A stretch of 64,000 nucleotides of DNA from Deltaproteobacteria bacterium. GTDB lineage: Bacteria > Myxococcota_A > UBA796 > GCA-2862545. The notes beneath the pieces are model-generated. The model worked only from the letters and a program-made list of their open reading frames with translations, did no database searches and was not told where the DNA came from. Position numbers and translations under genes: made by a program. The first letter of the stretch is position 1. Each line of letters opens with the position of its first letter. The stretch lies in contig REDI01000047.1 of NCBI GenBank assembly GCA_007693595.1, forward strand, positions 62,001 to 126,000. Direction: 5' to 3'. Positions 16,086-25,377 of this stretch are shown here, piece after piece.

Positions 16086-19000
16086 GTGAGACGGACGTTC
16101 GCCATACCCGGTGGCTGGGTCGACCTCGACGCACGCTGCTTGGTGCGTCAGGGTCAGGTCGTGCGCCTGTCCAGGCCCGAGGTCCGCCTGCTCACGAGGC
16201 TCCTCGCGACCCAGCGGACCCTCGTCGAGGTCGAAGATCTAGCTCAGGTCTTGGGGATCGAGCCGTCGGGGCGCGCCGAGGTCCTGGTTTTGCTTCGTCG
16301 GCTCCAGCACGCCCTCTCCGCCGAGGAAGGCACCCGCTCGGTCCTAAGGATCCGCGAGGACGAAGCCGCGGGGATCTGGCTCCCCCGCGCAGGGCGCGTT
16401 CCGACCTCCGAGGCGCTGCTCGTCGGGATAGGCTTCGACGCGCGCCGGCTGGCCTTTCGGGAGCGGCCTGAACAGACCTCCAGCACCTGGCACCGCGAGC
16501 GTCAGCGGTGGGAAGCCTTCGCGGTCAACGTCGGAGGTGTGGTCGTGGAAGAGGGGGCGGCGGCGATGGTGATCGAGGTCGCACCGAACCCTGGCCTGCT
16601 CGACGAGCTTCGAGGCGCGCTGGGCTCCGGAGGCGATGGCGCGGTGCGGCTAGCGGTCCACGCTTTCCGTTGGGTCGATGGGGGCTGGGAAGCATCGGTT
16701 GAGGCGGCCATCGCGGAGCTCAGCCCCCTGTGGGAGCGCGCGGTCCGCGGGCACCTTCTGCTCTCGGACGAAGCGCGACGGGTCCTCGGGAGGCGGGGTC
16801 AGGCTCATCCGCTCGGCGTCGTTCAGCTCGCCGACGACGCCTCGCCACAGAGCGTCTGGGCGGTCGAGGGCCCGCCTCACCTCCTGCCGGCCTCGGCGAT
16901 CGCGAACTTGCCGGTCGCGCCGCCGGTTCCCGAGCGGGTCGAGGAGCTTCAAGCTGTCCTCTCGGCGCTTGAGGGGGGGGTGGGGGCGGTCGTCCTGCAC
17001 GGGCCAGGCGGATCGGGAAAGACCGACCTGGCGCTCGCCGTCGCCGATCGCGCCCGTGTCTGGCTTCGTGGACGTGGGGGCGTTCGCTTCGTCCGATTGC
17101 CGGCGACAGGTGGCCGGCTCGATGAGCTCGTCGCCAGTGAGCTCGGCATGGCGGGGGCCCCCGATGAGGCGGAGGCGGTCGCTCGTGCGCTGGGACAGCT
17201 CGGCGAGGCGCTGCTCGTGATCGACGGCTTTGAGCGGTCCGGCCAAGGTTCGCTCGACATGGTAGAGCGCTGGCGGAGAAGGGCGCCCCGGTGTGCGGTC
17301 CTGCTCACCGCCCCGGAGCCCCTTCGACTCTCGGGGGCCATGCAGGTCCTCATACGGCCTTGGAGCGACGAGGTGGCGGCCGAGGCGCTCGTGCATCGTC
17401 TCCTCCGCCGCGGCGTTCAGGTGCGGCCGAGCGATCACGAGGCCGTCGTGCACCTCAGTCGCGCCGTGGGGGGGTTGCCGCACGGACTGGCGGTGACGGC
17501 GGGGCTGGTGGCCTCTCTGGGCTTCGACGAGGCTTCTCGGAAGATCTCTCGAGCGACGCAGGGTGAGATCGTGCCTGAGCGTCAGATGGCGCTCGCCCTG
17601 GAGCAAGCGCGGCATCACCTCTCGGGCTCGATGAGCCAGGCGCTCGACCGCCTGGCGGTCTTGCGCGGTGACTTCGACGTGGCGACGGCCTCGGTCGTCG
17701 TCGAGGGGGCGCACGACGTGGCGGACGCGCTCGTGACCCTCACGGACTTCGGCCTGCTTCGGTACCGAGTCGACGCGATCCTGGGTCAGCTCCGGCTCTC
17801 GGTGCCCGGCCCGGTGCGACACCTGGCGCAGGAGCGTCTCCCTCGCGCGGAGCGCCGGCGTATCCGAAGGCGTGCCCTCGAAGATCTGGCGCGAAGGGGT
17901 GTGGAGTGGAGTCGGATCCTCCACTCGGGGCGCGCGGAGCGCCTCGCGCTGAGGCGGCTGGTCCTCGCCCGAGACGAGCTGCTTGCCGCCATCGAAGAGC
18001 CCCCGGAGGCGCTCGACGTGGACACCCTCGTGCTCGGGATGCTGCGCTTGACCGAGCTCGGCCGGCTGGGGCTGGGCCAGCTCACCCGTACCCTCGTTGG
18101 CCTGCCCTGTACCCCGGCGGTCGCCCTCGCTCGAGCTCGAGGCTGTCTGGCCGAAGGTCGAGCCGAGGCGGCGCTCCGTTGGGCCGAAGAAGCCCTGAGC
18201 GCGAGCGGCGGGATCGCCGAAGAAGCCATGATCGTGCACCTTCACGCGCGCGCTGCCTCGCTCGCGGAGTCCCGAGCGGCGCTGGGCCGACGGATCTTGA
18301 GTTGGGAAGATAAGGTCCTTCCTCGGCACCTCGGCGCGATTGGCGCGTTTCTGGACGCGCTCCTCGCCTTTGGAATGACGGGCGACGCTCTCCACCTGGC
18401 GGAGCGTGCCCTCTCGGTCGCACGCGAACGGGGCTCGGTCTGGCGGTCACGGGTCATCGAGGTCCACCTCTTCCGGGCTCGCGCGGTGAGCGGGCGGGTG
18501 CGACGGCGCGATCGACGCGAGCTCGTCCACGCCATCGACGAGCTGCAAGCGCTGGGGGACCATCGAACGGCAGCCACCGCTCTACACTGGCTCGTCCGCC
18601 ACGAGGCCGCAGCGGGGCGCGCCGAGAGCGCCCTGCTGATCCTCGACCGGGTTCAGAGCTACCTCGACACCTACGCCAACGCCGCAGTTCAGCAACTCCT
18701 CGTCCTCGACCGCGCGCGAGCATGTGCCCTCGCAGGTCGCCCGGTCGATGCGCGCCGGGCCCACGCTCAGCTGGAGTCCCGCAGTGAACTGGCCGGGCGC
18801 CTGCCCATGGGGGTGCGAGCGCTCGACGCCGCGTTGATCGAGTTGGTTGACGGCCGCCCCGACGCGGCCAAGCTCCTGCTCCGCCTGGTGCGGCGAGAGG
18901 ACACACCGGAGGTTTACGCAGCGATAGGGGAGCTGCTTCATCGCCTCTGTGCGGGCTGGACTGGGGAGCCGATGCCGCTGCCTGCGGCTTCGGTGCGGCC

Positions 19001-19199
19001 GGTTTCGGGGGAGCGAGCCCTGCGAGAGATCGTGCGAGCGTGGGACGATCCGAGCGCCTTGGACGCAGCGGTCGAGCGGGCCTCTATCCAGCCGGTGAGC
19101 AGGACGCCCGAGCTCATGGGGGTGGTGCTCCGTGCGCTGATCGCCGCGGCACGTCGACACCGGCTCGCCGAACCAGCCGATCAGGGGGGCGAGGAGTAA
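16086..19199 (+). CDS. STAND-family regulator: winged helix, NTPase, helical repeats
   Basis: This 1037-residue cytoplasmic protein is probably a transcriptional or signalling regulator. Residues 1-100 resemble an OmpR-type winged helix (VVRLSRPEVRLLTRLLATQ). Residues 115-280 look like a degenerate class III cyclase-type module (HLLLSDEARRVLG, then a region like the usual lG..~L element), without visible metal-binding aspartates. A STAND/AAA-type ATPase follows, with Walker A GPGGSGKTDLA at about 306 and Walker B LLVIDGFE at about 375. The remaining 550 residues are TPR-like helical repeats rich in Ala/Leu/Arg. The start is a GTG with no ribosome-binding site but a -10-like TATGCT just upstream. 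It lies 36 bases before a lipoprotein gene and could regulate it. Confidence 0.85.
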   Translation: MRRTFAIPGGWVDLDARCLVRQGQVVRLSRPEVRLLTRLLATQRTLVEVEDLAQVLGIEPSGRAEVLVLLRRLQHALSAEEGTRSVLRIREDEAAGIWLPRAGRVPTSEALLVGIGFDARRLAFRERPEQTSSTWHRERQRWEAFAVNVGGVVVEEGAAAMVIEVAPNPGLLDELRGALGSGGDGAVRLAVHAFRWVDGGWEASVEAAIAELSPLWERAVRGHLLLSDEARRVLGRRGQAHPLGVVQLADDASPQSVWAVEGPPHLLPASAIANLPVAPPVPERVEELQAVLSALEGGVGAVVLHGPGGSGKTDLALAVADRARVWLRGRGGVRFVRLPATGGRLDELVASELGMAGAPDEAEAVARALGQLGEALLVIDGFERSGQGSLDMVERWRRRAPRCAVLLTAPEPLRLSGAMQVLIRPWSDEVAAEALVHRLLRRGVQVRPSDHEAVVHLSRAVGGLPHGLAVTAGLVASLGFDEASRKISRATQGEIVPERQMALALEQARHHLSGSMSQALDRLAVLRGDFDVATASVVVEGAHDVADALVTLTDFGLLRYRVDAILGQLRLSVPGPVRHLAQERLPRAERRRIRRRALEDLARRGVEWSRILHSGRAERLALRRLVLARDELLAAIEEPPEALDVDTLVLGMLRLTELGRLGLGQLTRTLVGLPCTPAVALARARGCLAEGRAEAALRWAEEALSASGGIAEEAMIVHLHARAASLAESRAALGRRILSWEDKVLPRHLGAIGAFLDALLAFGMTGDALHLAERALSVARERGSVWRSRVIEVHLFRARAVSGRVRRRDRRELVHAIDELQALGDHRTAATALHWLVRHEAAAGRAESALLILDRVQSYLDTYANAAVQQLLVLDRARACALAGRPVDARRAHAQLESRSELAGRLPMGVRALDAALIELVDGRPDAAKLLLRLVRREDTPEVYAAIGELLHRLCAGWTGEPMPLPAASVRPVSGERALREIVRAWDDPSALDAAVERASIQPVSRTPELMGVVLRALIAAARRHRLAEPADQGGEE

Positions 19200-19235
19200 G
19201 CACCGCGTTAGGATCGGAGAGATCTTGGAGGTCGT

Positions 19236-21170
19236 ATGGTCCGCGCCGTCGCCGTCTTCTTCGCCCTCGCTACGCTCGGCTGTCGGCCGGTCCCAGACTG
19301 GGACTTCGAGGCGTGCGATGCCTTCGATGAGTCCCTGTGCGCGCTTCCGTGGCCGAGCGACTACCAGGCCGTCCCCGACGCCTCGACCGAGACCGGCTGG
19401 CAGGTGCGCCTGATCGAGCAGAACCTCCCCATCAATGTCGATGGCATCGGAGTCCGAACCGACTTTTTCAACGAGAGAGATGGCTTCTCGATCGGCACGC
19501 CCGCGCTGGCGTCCTTCGGGCCCGTCGATCTCGAACGCCTGCCTGGGCATGCGACTATCGAGCGATACCTTCAGGGCGATGTCGAGTCGATCCTCCTCGA
19601 TGTGCGCACCGGCGAGCGGCTGGCTCACTGGGTCGAGCTCGACGCCCACGCGGCCGATCCCGAAGACCGGCTCCTGATCCTCTGGCCCGCCAAGGCGCTG
19701 GACTTCGGTGGCCACTACCTCGTCGCCTATCGTAATCTACGCGACCCCGAGGGCGCCGACATCGCGCCCAGCACCGCCTTCGCCGCCATTCGCGACAACA
19801 TCCCCTCCAGCCGCGACGAGATCGAGGGGCGTCGGCGCCACTACGAACAGGTGATCTTTCCCGCCCTCGAAGAGCAAGGCTTCGCTCGTGACGATCTGAC
19901 CCTCGCCTGGGACTTCCACACCTCCTCGCGGACCTCGTCGCTGGGCCGGATGGAGCAGATCCGCGACGACGCGCTGGAGTGGGCAGGGCCCAGCGGGCCC
20001 CCCTACGAGGTCATCGACACCGAGGAGTTCGACTGCGACGATCCGGACCAGCACACCTTCCGCATGATCCGCGGCCGCTTCACCGTGCCCAACTACACCG
20101 ACGCGGTCGGCATCAACAGCGTGCTGAACCGCGACGAGCAAGGTCGTCCCTTCGCCGAGGGCGAGCGTAGGCCGCCCTTCTTGGTCCGGGTCCCTTGCTC
20201 GCTCAAGAACGATCCAGAGCCAGCGTTCGTGCTGCAGTATGGCCACGGCCTGCTCGGAACGGAGCGCGAGGCCCGTGCCGGCTGGATCGGGCGCTTCCTC
20301 AATGAGAACCGCATGCTGCTCTTCGCCTCTCCCTGGACGGGCATGGCCACCGAAGACTCCGGCGCCATCGCCCTGATGATCGTACAAGACATCGGCCGGT
20401 TTGCCATCGTGCCCGAGCGAAGTATGCAAGGCTTCGTCGAGAAGACGCTGGCGGCCCGGATGGCCATGGGCGGGCTGGCGAGCGACGAGCTCCTGACCAT
20501 CGACGGCACACCCCTCATCCAGCCCGGCGTCTCACAGCTCGGCTACTATGGAATCTCCCAGGGGGGGATCCTCGGGGGCGCGTACATGGGGCTGTCGCCG
20601 GACATCGAGCGTGGGGTGCTCAGCGTCGCCGGGGCGCCCTACCCCTTGCTCTTGCCGCGCTCGACCAACTTCGGGCCTTTCTTCCAGATCCTCCAGACCA
20701 TGTACGAAGCCGAGATCGAGCAGATGTTCCTCATCCACGCGCTCTTCATCCACCTGTGGGATGTGGGCGAGTCGGTGGGCTGGAGCCACGACCTCTTGGA
20801 TCCGCCCGAGGGGATCCCGCAGAAGCGACTCTTGCTCCAGGCGGGAATGGCCGACGCTCAGGTCGCGATCGAGGGCAGTCGGTACCAGGCGCGCTCCGTT
20901 CAGGCCGCGATGGTGGCTCCGGTCGTCAACGAGATCTACGGCCTGCCCATCCTCGAGGGCGATCTGAACCGCACGACCTACGTGGAGTACGACTACGGGA
21001 TCCCCGCGGTGCCCGACACGAACCTTCCTCCCGAGAACGACAACCCCGCCCACGAGTGCGTGCGCCGTACCCCTGCGGCCCAACAGCAGGTCGTGCACTT
21101 CCTCAGAACGGGTGAGGTCCGTAACTTCTGCGAGGGTCCGTGCGTCTATACCGTCGAAGAGGGGTGTTAG
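19236..21170 (+). CDS. Lipoprotein with alpha/beta-hydrolase fold
   Basis: This 644-residue protein has a lipoprotein signal (MVRAVAVFFALATLGC, acyl Cys16). The C-terminal two thirds carry an alpha/beta-hydrolase fold: an oxyanion-type FVLQYGHGLLGTERE, a nucleophile elbow YYGISQGGILGG (Ser in G-x-S-x-G), and late Asp/His candidates. It is probably an outer-membrane-anchored esterase or lipase; the substrate is unknown. The last 40 residues contain four cysteines that may pair as disulfides. GGAGG lies seven bases before the ATG at 19236. It follows the STAND regulator by 36 bases and precedes the flavoprotein gene by 19, so the three may be co-transcribed. Confidence 0.83.
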   Translation: MVRAVAVFFALATLGCRPVPDWDFEACDAFDESLCALPWPSDYQAVPDASTETGWQVRLIEQNLPINVDGIGVRTDFFNERDGFSIGTPALASFGPVDLERLPGHATIERYLQGDVESILLDVRTGERLAHWVELDAHAADPEDRLLILWPAKALDFGGHYLVAYRNLRDPEGADIAPSTAFAAIRDNIPSSRDEIEGRRRHYEQVIFPALEEQGFARDDLTLAWDFHTSSRTSSLGRMEQIRDDALEWAGPSGPPYEVIDTEEFDCDDPDQHTFRMIRGRFTVPNYTDAVGINSVLNRDEQGRPFAEGERRPPFLVRVPCSLKNDPEPAFVLQYGHGLLGTEREARAGWIGRFLNENRMLLFASPWTGMATEDSGAIALMIVQDIGRFAIVPERSMQGFVEKTLAARMAMGGLASDELLTIDGTPLIQPGVSQLGYYGISQGGILGGAYMGLSPDIERGVLSVAGAPYPLLLPRSTNFGPFFQILQTMYEAEIEQMFLIHALFIHLWDVGESVGWSHDLLDPPEGIPQKRLLLQAGMADAQVAIEGSRYQARSVQAAMVAPVVNEIYGLPILEGDLNRTTYVEYDYGIPAVPDTNLPPENDNPAHECVRRTPAAQQQVVHFLRTGEVRNFCEGPCVYTVEEGC

Positions 21171-21189
21171 CTCATCCCAGGCACTCGAG

Positions 21190-23412
21190 GTGCGCGTGGA
21201 TCTCTCACAGATAGGCTCCAGATTTGGGTTCTCACCCTGGCTTAGCGTCGAGCCGCGGCCCAGGGTCGACCGGAACTACCGCGCCGAGGTCGAGGGCGTC
21301 TATGTGGTGGGAGACCTGGTCGACGCCTCGGTGATCAAGACGGCGCTGCGGCAGGGCCGGTCGGTGGGACAGCGCATCGTCGAGGAGCTTGGGGCGAGCA
21401 GCGGCGATCCCGATCTGCTCGACGTGGTGATCGTCGGCGCGGGGCCGGCAGGCATCGCTGCGGCCGAGGCGGTGTGCGAGGCGGGGCTGCGCTGCGTGGT
21501 GATCGAGCGGGCCCAGCCCTTCCACACCATTCATGCCTTTCCGGTCGGCAAGCCGATCTTCTCGGAGCCGCGCGAGCTCGACAACCCCTCGGGGCTCCCC
21601 TTCACCGACGCGTCCAAAGAAGACCTGGCCGCGCGATGGGAGCGGTGGCTGGCCTCATCCGACGTCCCCGTTCACTGGCCCGAGCAGGTCGAGGCCCTCG
21701 CCCGCGACGGGGATCAGCTCGTGGTGCGAACCACGGTCGGAGCGGAGGGCCGATCCGATGGGAGTCAGGCTGTCCAAGCGGCGGATCGGGCTGCCGGTGC
21801 GCGCAACACCTACCGCGCGCGACGGGTGGTGATCGCGGTCGGAAAGCGAGGCTCGGTCCGCACCCTCGGGGTGCCGGGCGAAGAGCTCGACAAGGTACGC
21901 TACGCCCTTGTCGAGCCCCGCGACCACGAAGGGCAGCGGGTGCTGGTGGTCGGAGGAGGGGACTCCGCGGTCGAGGCCGCCATCGCCACCGCCGAGGCCG
22001 GCGCCGAGGTCACCTTGTCCTACCGACGAGCCGAGCTCAGTCGCCCCAAGCAGGGCAACCTCGATCGGCTGAACGCCCTCATCGATCAAGGGCGGGTAAC
22101 CTTCCTCCCAAACTCCCAGGTCCGGCGGATCACCTCCGATCACGTCGAGATCGAGGGACCCCAGGGCACGAACTCGCTGCCCAACGACCGGGTCTTGCTC
22201 TTGCTCGGCGCCACCGCTCCCCGTGCGCTGCTGCGCCAGCTCGGGATCCGCATGGAGGGCGAGCTTCGCCTTCGCCGACTGGCCTGGGTCTTGGGCTTCG
22301 TGGCGCTGGTCTACGTCTACTATGTGCTCAAGCTCGACAACGGACTTTGGCCCTTCGGCGAAGGGCACGTCCTGGGCTTCGTGCCCGAGCTCATCGAGCT
22401 CGATCTAGGGTTTCGTACCGTCGACGCCGGGTTCTGGGGCACGGTGATCTACTCGGCGCTGGTCGCAGGCTTCGGCATCGAGGCCCTCCTGAAGTACCGC
22501 GACAGCGCGGTCCAGCGCGCGCGATACCGGAGTTTGCTCAGCTTTCAGCTCTTCTTCCTCTTTGCTATCCCCGAGCTGCTCATTCCGGGGCTGCACGCCT
22601 TGGCTGGAGCGCTGGGGGCCTCGGCCGGTCACCCCGTCGCCGCGGTCACCGCTCAAGGCTGGGCATTCTACGGGCTCTCGGTGCCGTGGCCCCTCTCGGT
22701 CTGGTCGCTGGTCCACTATCCCGCCGCCGAAGATCCTTCGGCCGTCTGGGCGGCGATCTTGTGGACGGGGCTCGGGGCGCTGGTGAGCTTCGGGGTGATC
22801 CCGCTCTATGTCTGGCGCAATAACGAGAAGTTCTGCTCTTACCTATGCGGATGCGGCGGCCTCGCCGAGACGCTGGGCGACCGCTGGAGACACCTCGCGC
22901 CTCGTGGGCCGGGGAGCCGGCGAATGGAGTGGGCGGGTGTGGTTGTCCTGTTCATGGCAGTCCCGGTGACGGCCCTGCTCGTCAGCGACGCCTGGCAGCT
23001 CCTCTCTGGCGCGTTCTGGACCGACAGCAAGGTCTTTGCCCAGACCTGGTACGCGCTGATGGTCGACTTCGTGCTCGCCGGGCTGGTCGGGGTCGCGCTG
23101 TACCCTGTGCTCGGCAACCGACTGTGGTGCCGCTTCTTCTGCCCGCTGCGCGCCTATATGGAGGGCGTGGCGCGCTACGTGGGTCGGCTAGCGATCCAGT
23201 CTGACGACCGCTGCATCTCGTGCGGCGAGTGCACGCGGGCCTGCCAGATGGGCATCGAGGTCCAGCGCTTCGCCGAGCTTCAGATCCCCGTTCAAAACGC
23301 CAACTCCGCCTGCATTCAGTGTGGGATCTGCGTCTACGTCTGTCCGATGGACGTGCTCGAACTCGGCGAGCTGCGCGAGGGGCAGCGCGAGGTCCGGGTC
23401 GCGGGGCTCTGA
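21190..23412 (+). CDS. Membrane flavoprotein / 4Fe-4S oxidoreductase
   Basis: This protein of about 740 residues joins soluble NAD(P)H/FAD and membrane iron-sulfur parts. The first 70 residues hold a GVYVVGDLVDASVIKTALRQ segment, like the FAD-contact end of thioredoxin reductase-type enzymes. A Rossmann FAD site follows (VVIVGAGPAGIAAAEA), then a second dinucleotide site (VLVVGGGDSAVEAA). The C-terminal half has about six membrane helices, CSYLCGCGG and WCRFFCPLRAYME, and two 4Fe-4S clusters (CISCGECTRACQMG, CIQCGICVYVCP), a NapH/NosR-like layout. It probably passes electrons from NAD(P)H to a membrane or periplasmic acceptor. The start is uncertain: GTG at 21190 is chosen, with GTG 21196 and GTG 21112 (overlapping the hydrolase gene) as alternatives. 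Confidence 0.85.
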   Translation: MRVDLSQIGSRFGFSPWLSVEPRPRVDRNYRAEVEGVYVVGDLVDASVIKTALRQGRSVGQRIVEELGASSGDPDLLDVVIVGAGPAGIAAAEAVCEAGLRCVVIERAQPFHTIHAFPVGKPIFSEPRELDNPSGLPFTDASKEDLAARWERWLASSDVPVHWPEQVEALARDGDQLVVRTTVGAEGRSDGSQAVQAADRAAGARNTYRARRVVIAVGKRGSVRTLGVPGEELDKVRYALVEPRDHEGQRVLVVGGGDSAVEAAIATAEAGAEVTLSYRRAELSRPKQGNLDRLNALIDQGRVTFLPNSQVRRITSDHVEIEGPQGTNSLPNDRVLLLLGATAPRALLRQLGIRMEGELRLRRLAWVLGFVALVYVYYVLKLDNGLWPFGEGHVLGFVPELIELDLGFRTVDAGFWGTVIYSALVAGFGIEALLKYRDSAVQRARYRSLLSFQLFFLFAIPELLIPGLHALAGALGASAGHPVAAVTAQGWAFYGLSVPWPLSVWSLVHYPAAEDPSAVWAAILWTGLGALVSFGVIPLYVWRNNEKFCSYLCGCGGLAETLGDRWRHLAPRGPGSRRMEWAGVVVLFMAVPVTALLVSDAWQLLSGAFWTDSKVFAQTWYALMVDFVLAGLVGVALYPVLGNRLWCRFFCPLRAYMEGVARYVGRLAIQSDDRCISCGECTRACQMGIEVQRFAELQIPVQNANSACIQCGICVYVCPMDVLELGELREGQREVRVAGL

Positions 23413-25365
23413 CTACTCCGCGTCGAGCATCTTGCCGAAGAACTGCATCTCGAGGGCGGTGGCGACGTCGCGGTTCTCTTTGCGGCGGAAGCCGTGGCCC
23501 TCGTTCTCGGCGCGCAGGTACCACACGGTGCGGCCCTCGCTGCGCACGGCCTCGACGATCTGCTCCGCCTCGCCGATGGGGACGCGGGGATCGTTGGCCC
23601 CGTGGACGACGAAGAGGGGAGGGGTGATCTCGGTGGCGCGACGCAGCGGCGAGATCGACTGGAGGAAGGCGCGCATCTCGGGGTCTCGCTCGTCTCCGTA
23701 CTCGACGCGGCGAAGATCCCTTCGGTAGCTCTTGGTGTTCTCGAGGAAGGTGATGAAGTCACTGATCCCGACGACGTTCAGCCCGGCCGCGAGACGATCC
23801 CCGAAGTGGATCATGGATGCGAGCACCATGTAGCCGCCGTAGCTGCCGCCGCGCACGCCGACCCGTCCCTCATCGAGGGTGGGCTCCTTCGCGATCCAGT
23901 CGAGCAGGGTGCCGATGTCTTTGACGCTGTCCTCGCGCTTCTCGGCGTTGTCGAGGGTGAGGAAGGTCTTGCCGTAGCCTCGGCTGCCGCGCACGTTCGG
24001 TACGAGCACGGCACAGCCGACCTCCTTCACGAGGACCTGATAGGTCGAGGCCAGAAAGGGGCGCGACTGGCTCTCGGGGCCGCCGTGGATGCTGATCACG
24101 ACGGGGTGGGGGCCGGGGCCTTCGGGGCGGTAGAGCATGGCGTCGAGCTCGAGGCCGTCGAAGCTGGTCCAGGTGATCAGCTCGGGCTCGACGAAGCTGC
24201 TGGGATCGAGGCCGCCGGTCTCGCTCTGGGTCCAGCGCGTGGCGTGGTCGCGGCGCACGTCGAGAGTCCAGGCGTCGCTGGGCGAGGTGGCGCCGAAGAC
24301 CGAGAGGCCGAGGAGCCGGGGGTTCTGCTTGTGAAAGCTGAGGTTCGAGACCCGTCCCGCCGGCAGGCTGGTGGGCTCGGTACGCCGCTTGCGGCGGGTG
24401 TCGAACAGGAAGAGCTTGCTGTAGCCCCGCTCGTTGACCGAGAAGGCGAGGGTGCGTCCGTCGGGCGACAGCGTGAAGCCCTCGACATCCCAGGTCAGAT
24501 CGGGCGCGAGGGGGGTGAGCTCGGACGAGACGAGGTCGAAGGTGTAGAGGCTCTGAAACTCCCCCTCGTGGTCGCTCGTGAAGTAGACGGTGCGGCCGTC
24601 GGGGGCCAAGGTCCCGCCGCTCACCGCCACATCGCCCTCGGCGCTCAGCCGACGGCGCTCCTTGGTCTTCAGGTCGACTTGGTACAGGGCGCTGCGGGTG
24701 ATGCTCTCGTAGTGGAACATCAGCACGGAACGATCGCCGGGCCCCCAGTCGGTCAGGCGCCACATGCCTTGGTTCTCAACGGTGAGCTGTGCGCTGTTGG
24801 GCTGGGCGGTCTGGCCGAGGTAGAGATCGAAGTCGGTGCCGTTTCGGGCTGTGCTGAAGAAGGCGAAGCGGGCGCCGTCGGGCGACCACGAGAAGCCCTC
24901 GTTTCGCGAGGCCCCGTCGGTGAGCAGGGTTCGGGCCCCGCTCTTTCGATCGAGCAGCTCGTACTGCCAGGCCTCGTTCCCGCCGACATCGCGCTGGGTC
25001 ACGACCAGATCGGGGTTGGTGGGATGAGGGATGGCCGAGGCGATCGGCTCGGCCTCGAAGGTGAGTTGGACGCGGGCGCCGCCGGGCTGTGCGACGTGGT
25101 GGAGCTGGGCGGTCGCGCCGAAGCGGGTGAGGACGTAGAGTCCGCCGTCTTCAGCAGCCGACAAGCCCGAGAAACTCGCGCTCCGAAAGGCCTGCCAGGG
25201 CTGGAGCCGATCGACGATCTGCTGATCGACCTCTGGGATGTCCTGGAAGCGCAAGGCGCCGTCGACCCGCACCCGCGGCGCAGGGACCTCGGGGGCTTCA
25301 GGGAGCGGCTCGACGAGGGGGGAGGCGAGGGAGAGGCTCAGCGAAGCGAGCAGGATCGAAAGCAT
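23413..25365 (-). CDS. Secreted S9-family prolyl-oligopeptidase-like peptidase
   Basis: This 650-residue protein has a signal peptide (MLSILLASLSLSLA). A WD40/PD40-type beta propeller follows (about 60-380), with repeats such as GFSWSPDGARFAFFS and GFTLSPDGRTLAFSV. The catalytic alpha/beta domain (about 390-650) has HGGPESQSRP, nucleophile Ser in VGVRGGSYGGYMVLA, Asp in HGANDPRVPIG and His in NEGHGFRRKEN. It matches dipeptidyl/acylaminoacyl peptidases and would cut short peptides outside the cytoplasm. The ATG at 25365 with GGAG seven bases upstream is preferred over the GTG at 25377. It lies 12 bases after the stop of the membrane-protein gene upstream and ends directly against the convergent flavoprotein gene. 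Confidence 0.92.
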   Translation of the reverse strand: MLSILLASLSLSLASPLVEPLPEAPEVPAPRVRVDGALRFQDIPEVDQQIVDRLQPWQAFRSASFSGLSAAEDGGLYVLTRFGATAQLHHVAQPGGARVQLTFEAEPIASAIPHPTNPDLVVTQRDVGGNEAWQYELLDRKSGARTLLTDGASRNEGFSWSPDGARFAFFSTARNGTDFDLYLGQTAQPNSAQLTVENQGMWRLTDWGPGDRSVLMFHYESITRSALYQVDLKTKERRRLSAEGDVAVSGGTLAPDGRTVYFTSDHEGEFQSLYTFDLVSSELTPLAPDLTWDVEGFTLSPDGRTLAFSVNERGYSKLFLFDTRRKRRTEPTSLPAGRVSNLSFHKQNPRLLGLSVFGATSPSDAWTLDVRRDHATRWTQSETGGLDPSSFVEPELITWTSFDGLELDAMLYRPEGPGPHPVVISIHGGPESQSRPFLASTYQVLVKEVGCAVLVPNVRGSRGYGKTFLTLDNAEKREDSVKDIGTLLDWIAKEPTLDEGRVGVRGGSYGGYMVLASMIHFGDRLAAGLNVVGISDFITFLENTKSYRRDLRRVEYGDERDPEMRAFLQSISPLRRATEITPPLFVVHGANDPRVPIGEAEQIVEAVRSEGRTVWYLRAENEGHGFRRKENRDVATALEMQFFGKMLDAE

Positions 25366-25377
25366 AGGAAGCTCCAC

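Noticed and set aside
16650-18395. Minus-strand open frame of 581 codons antisense to the STAND regulator
   Set aside because: No ribosome-binding site, domain or sensible composition; the plus frame has Walker motifs and a full protein plan.
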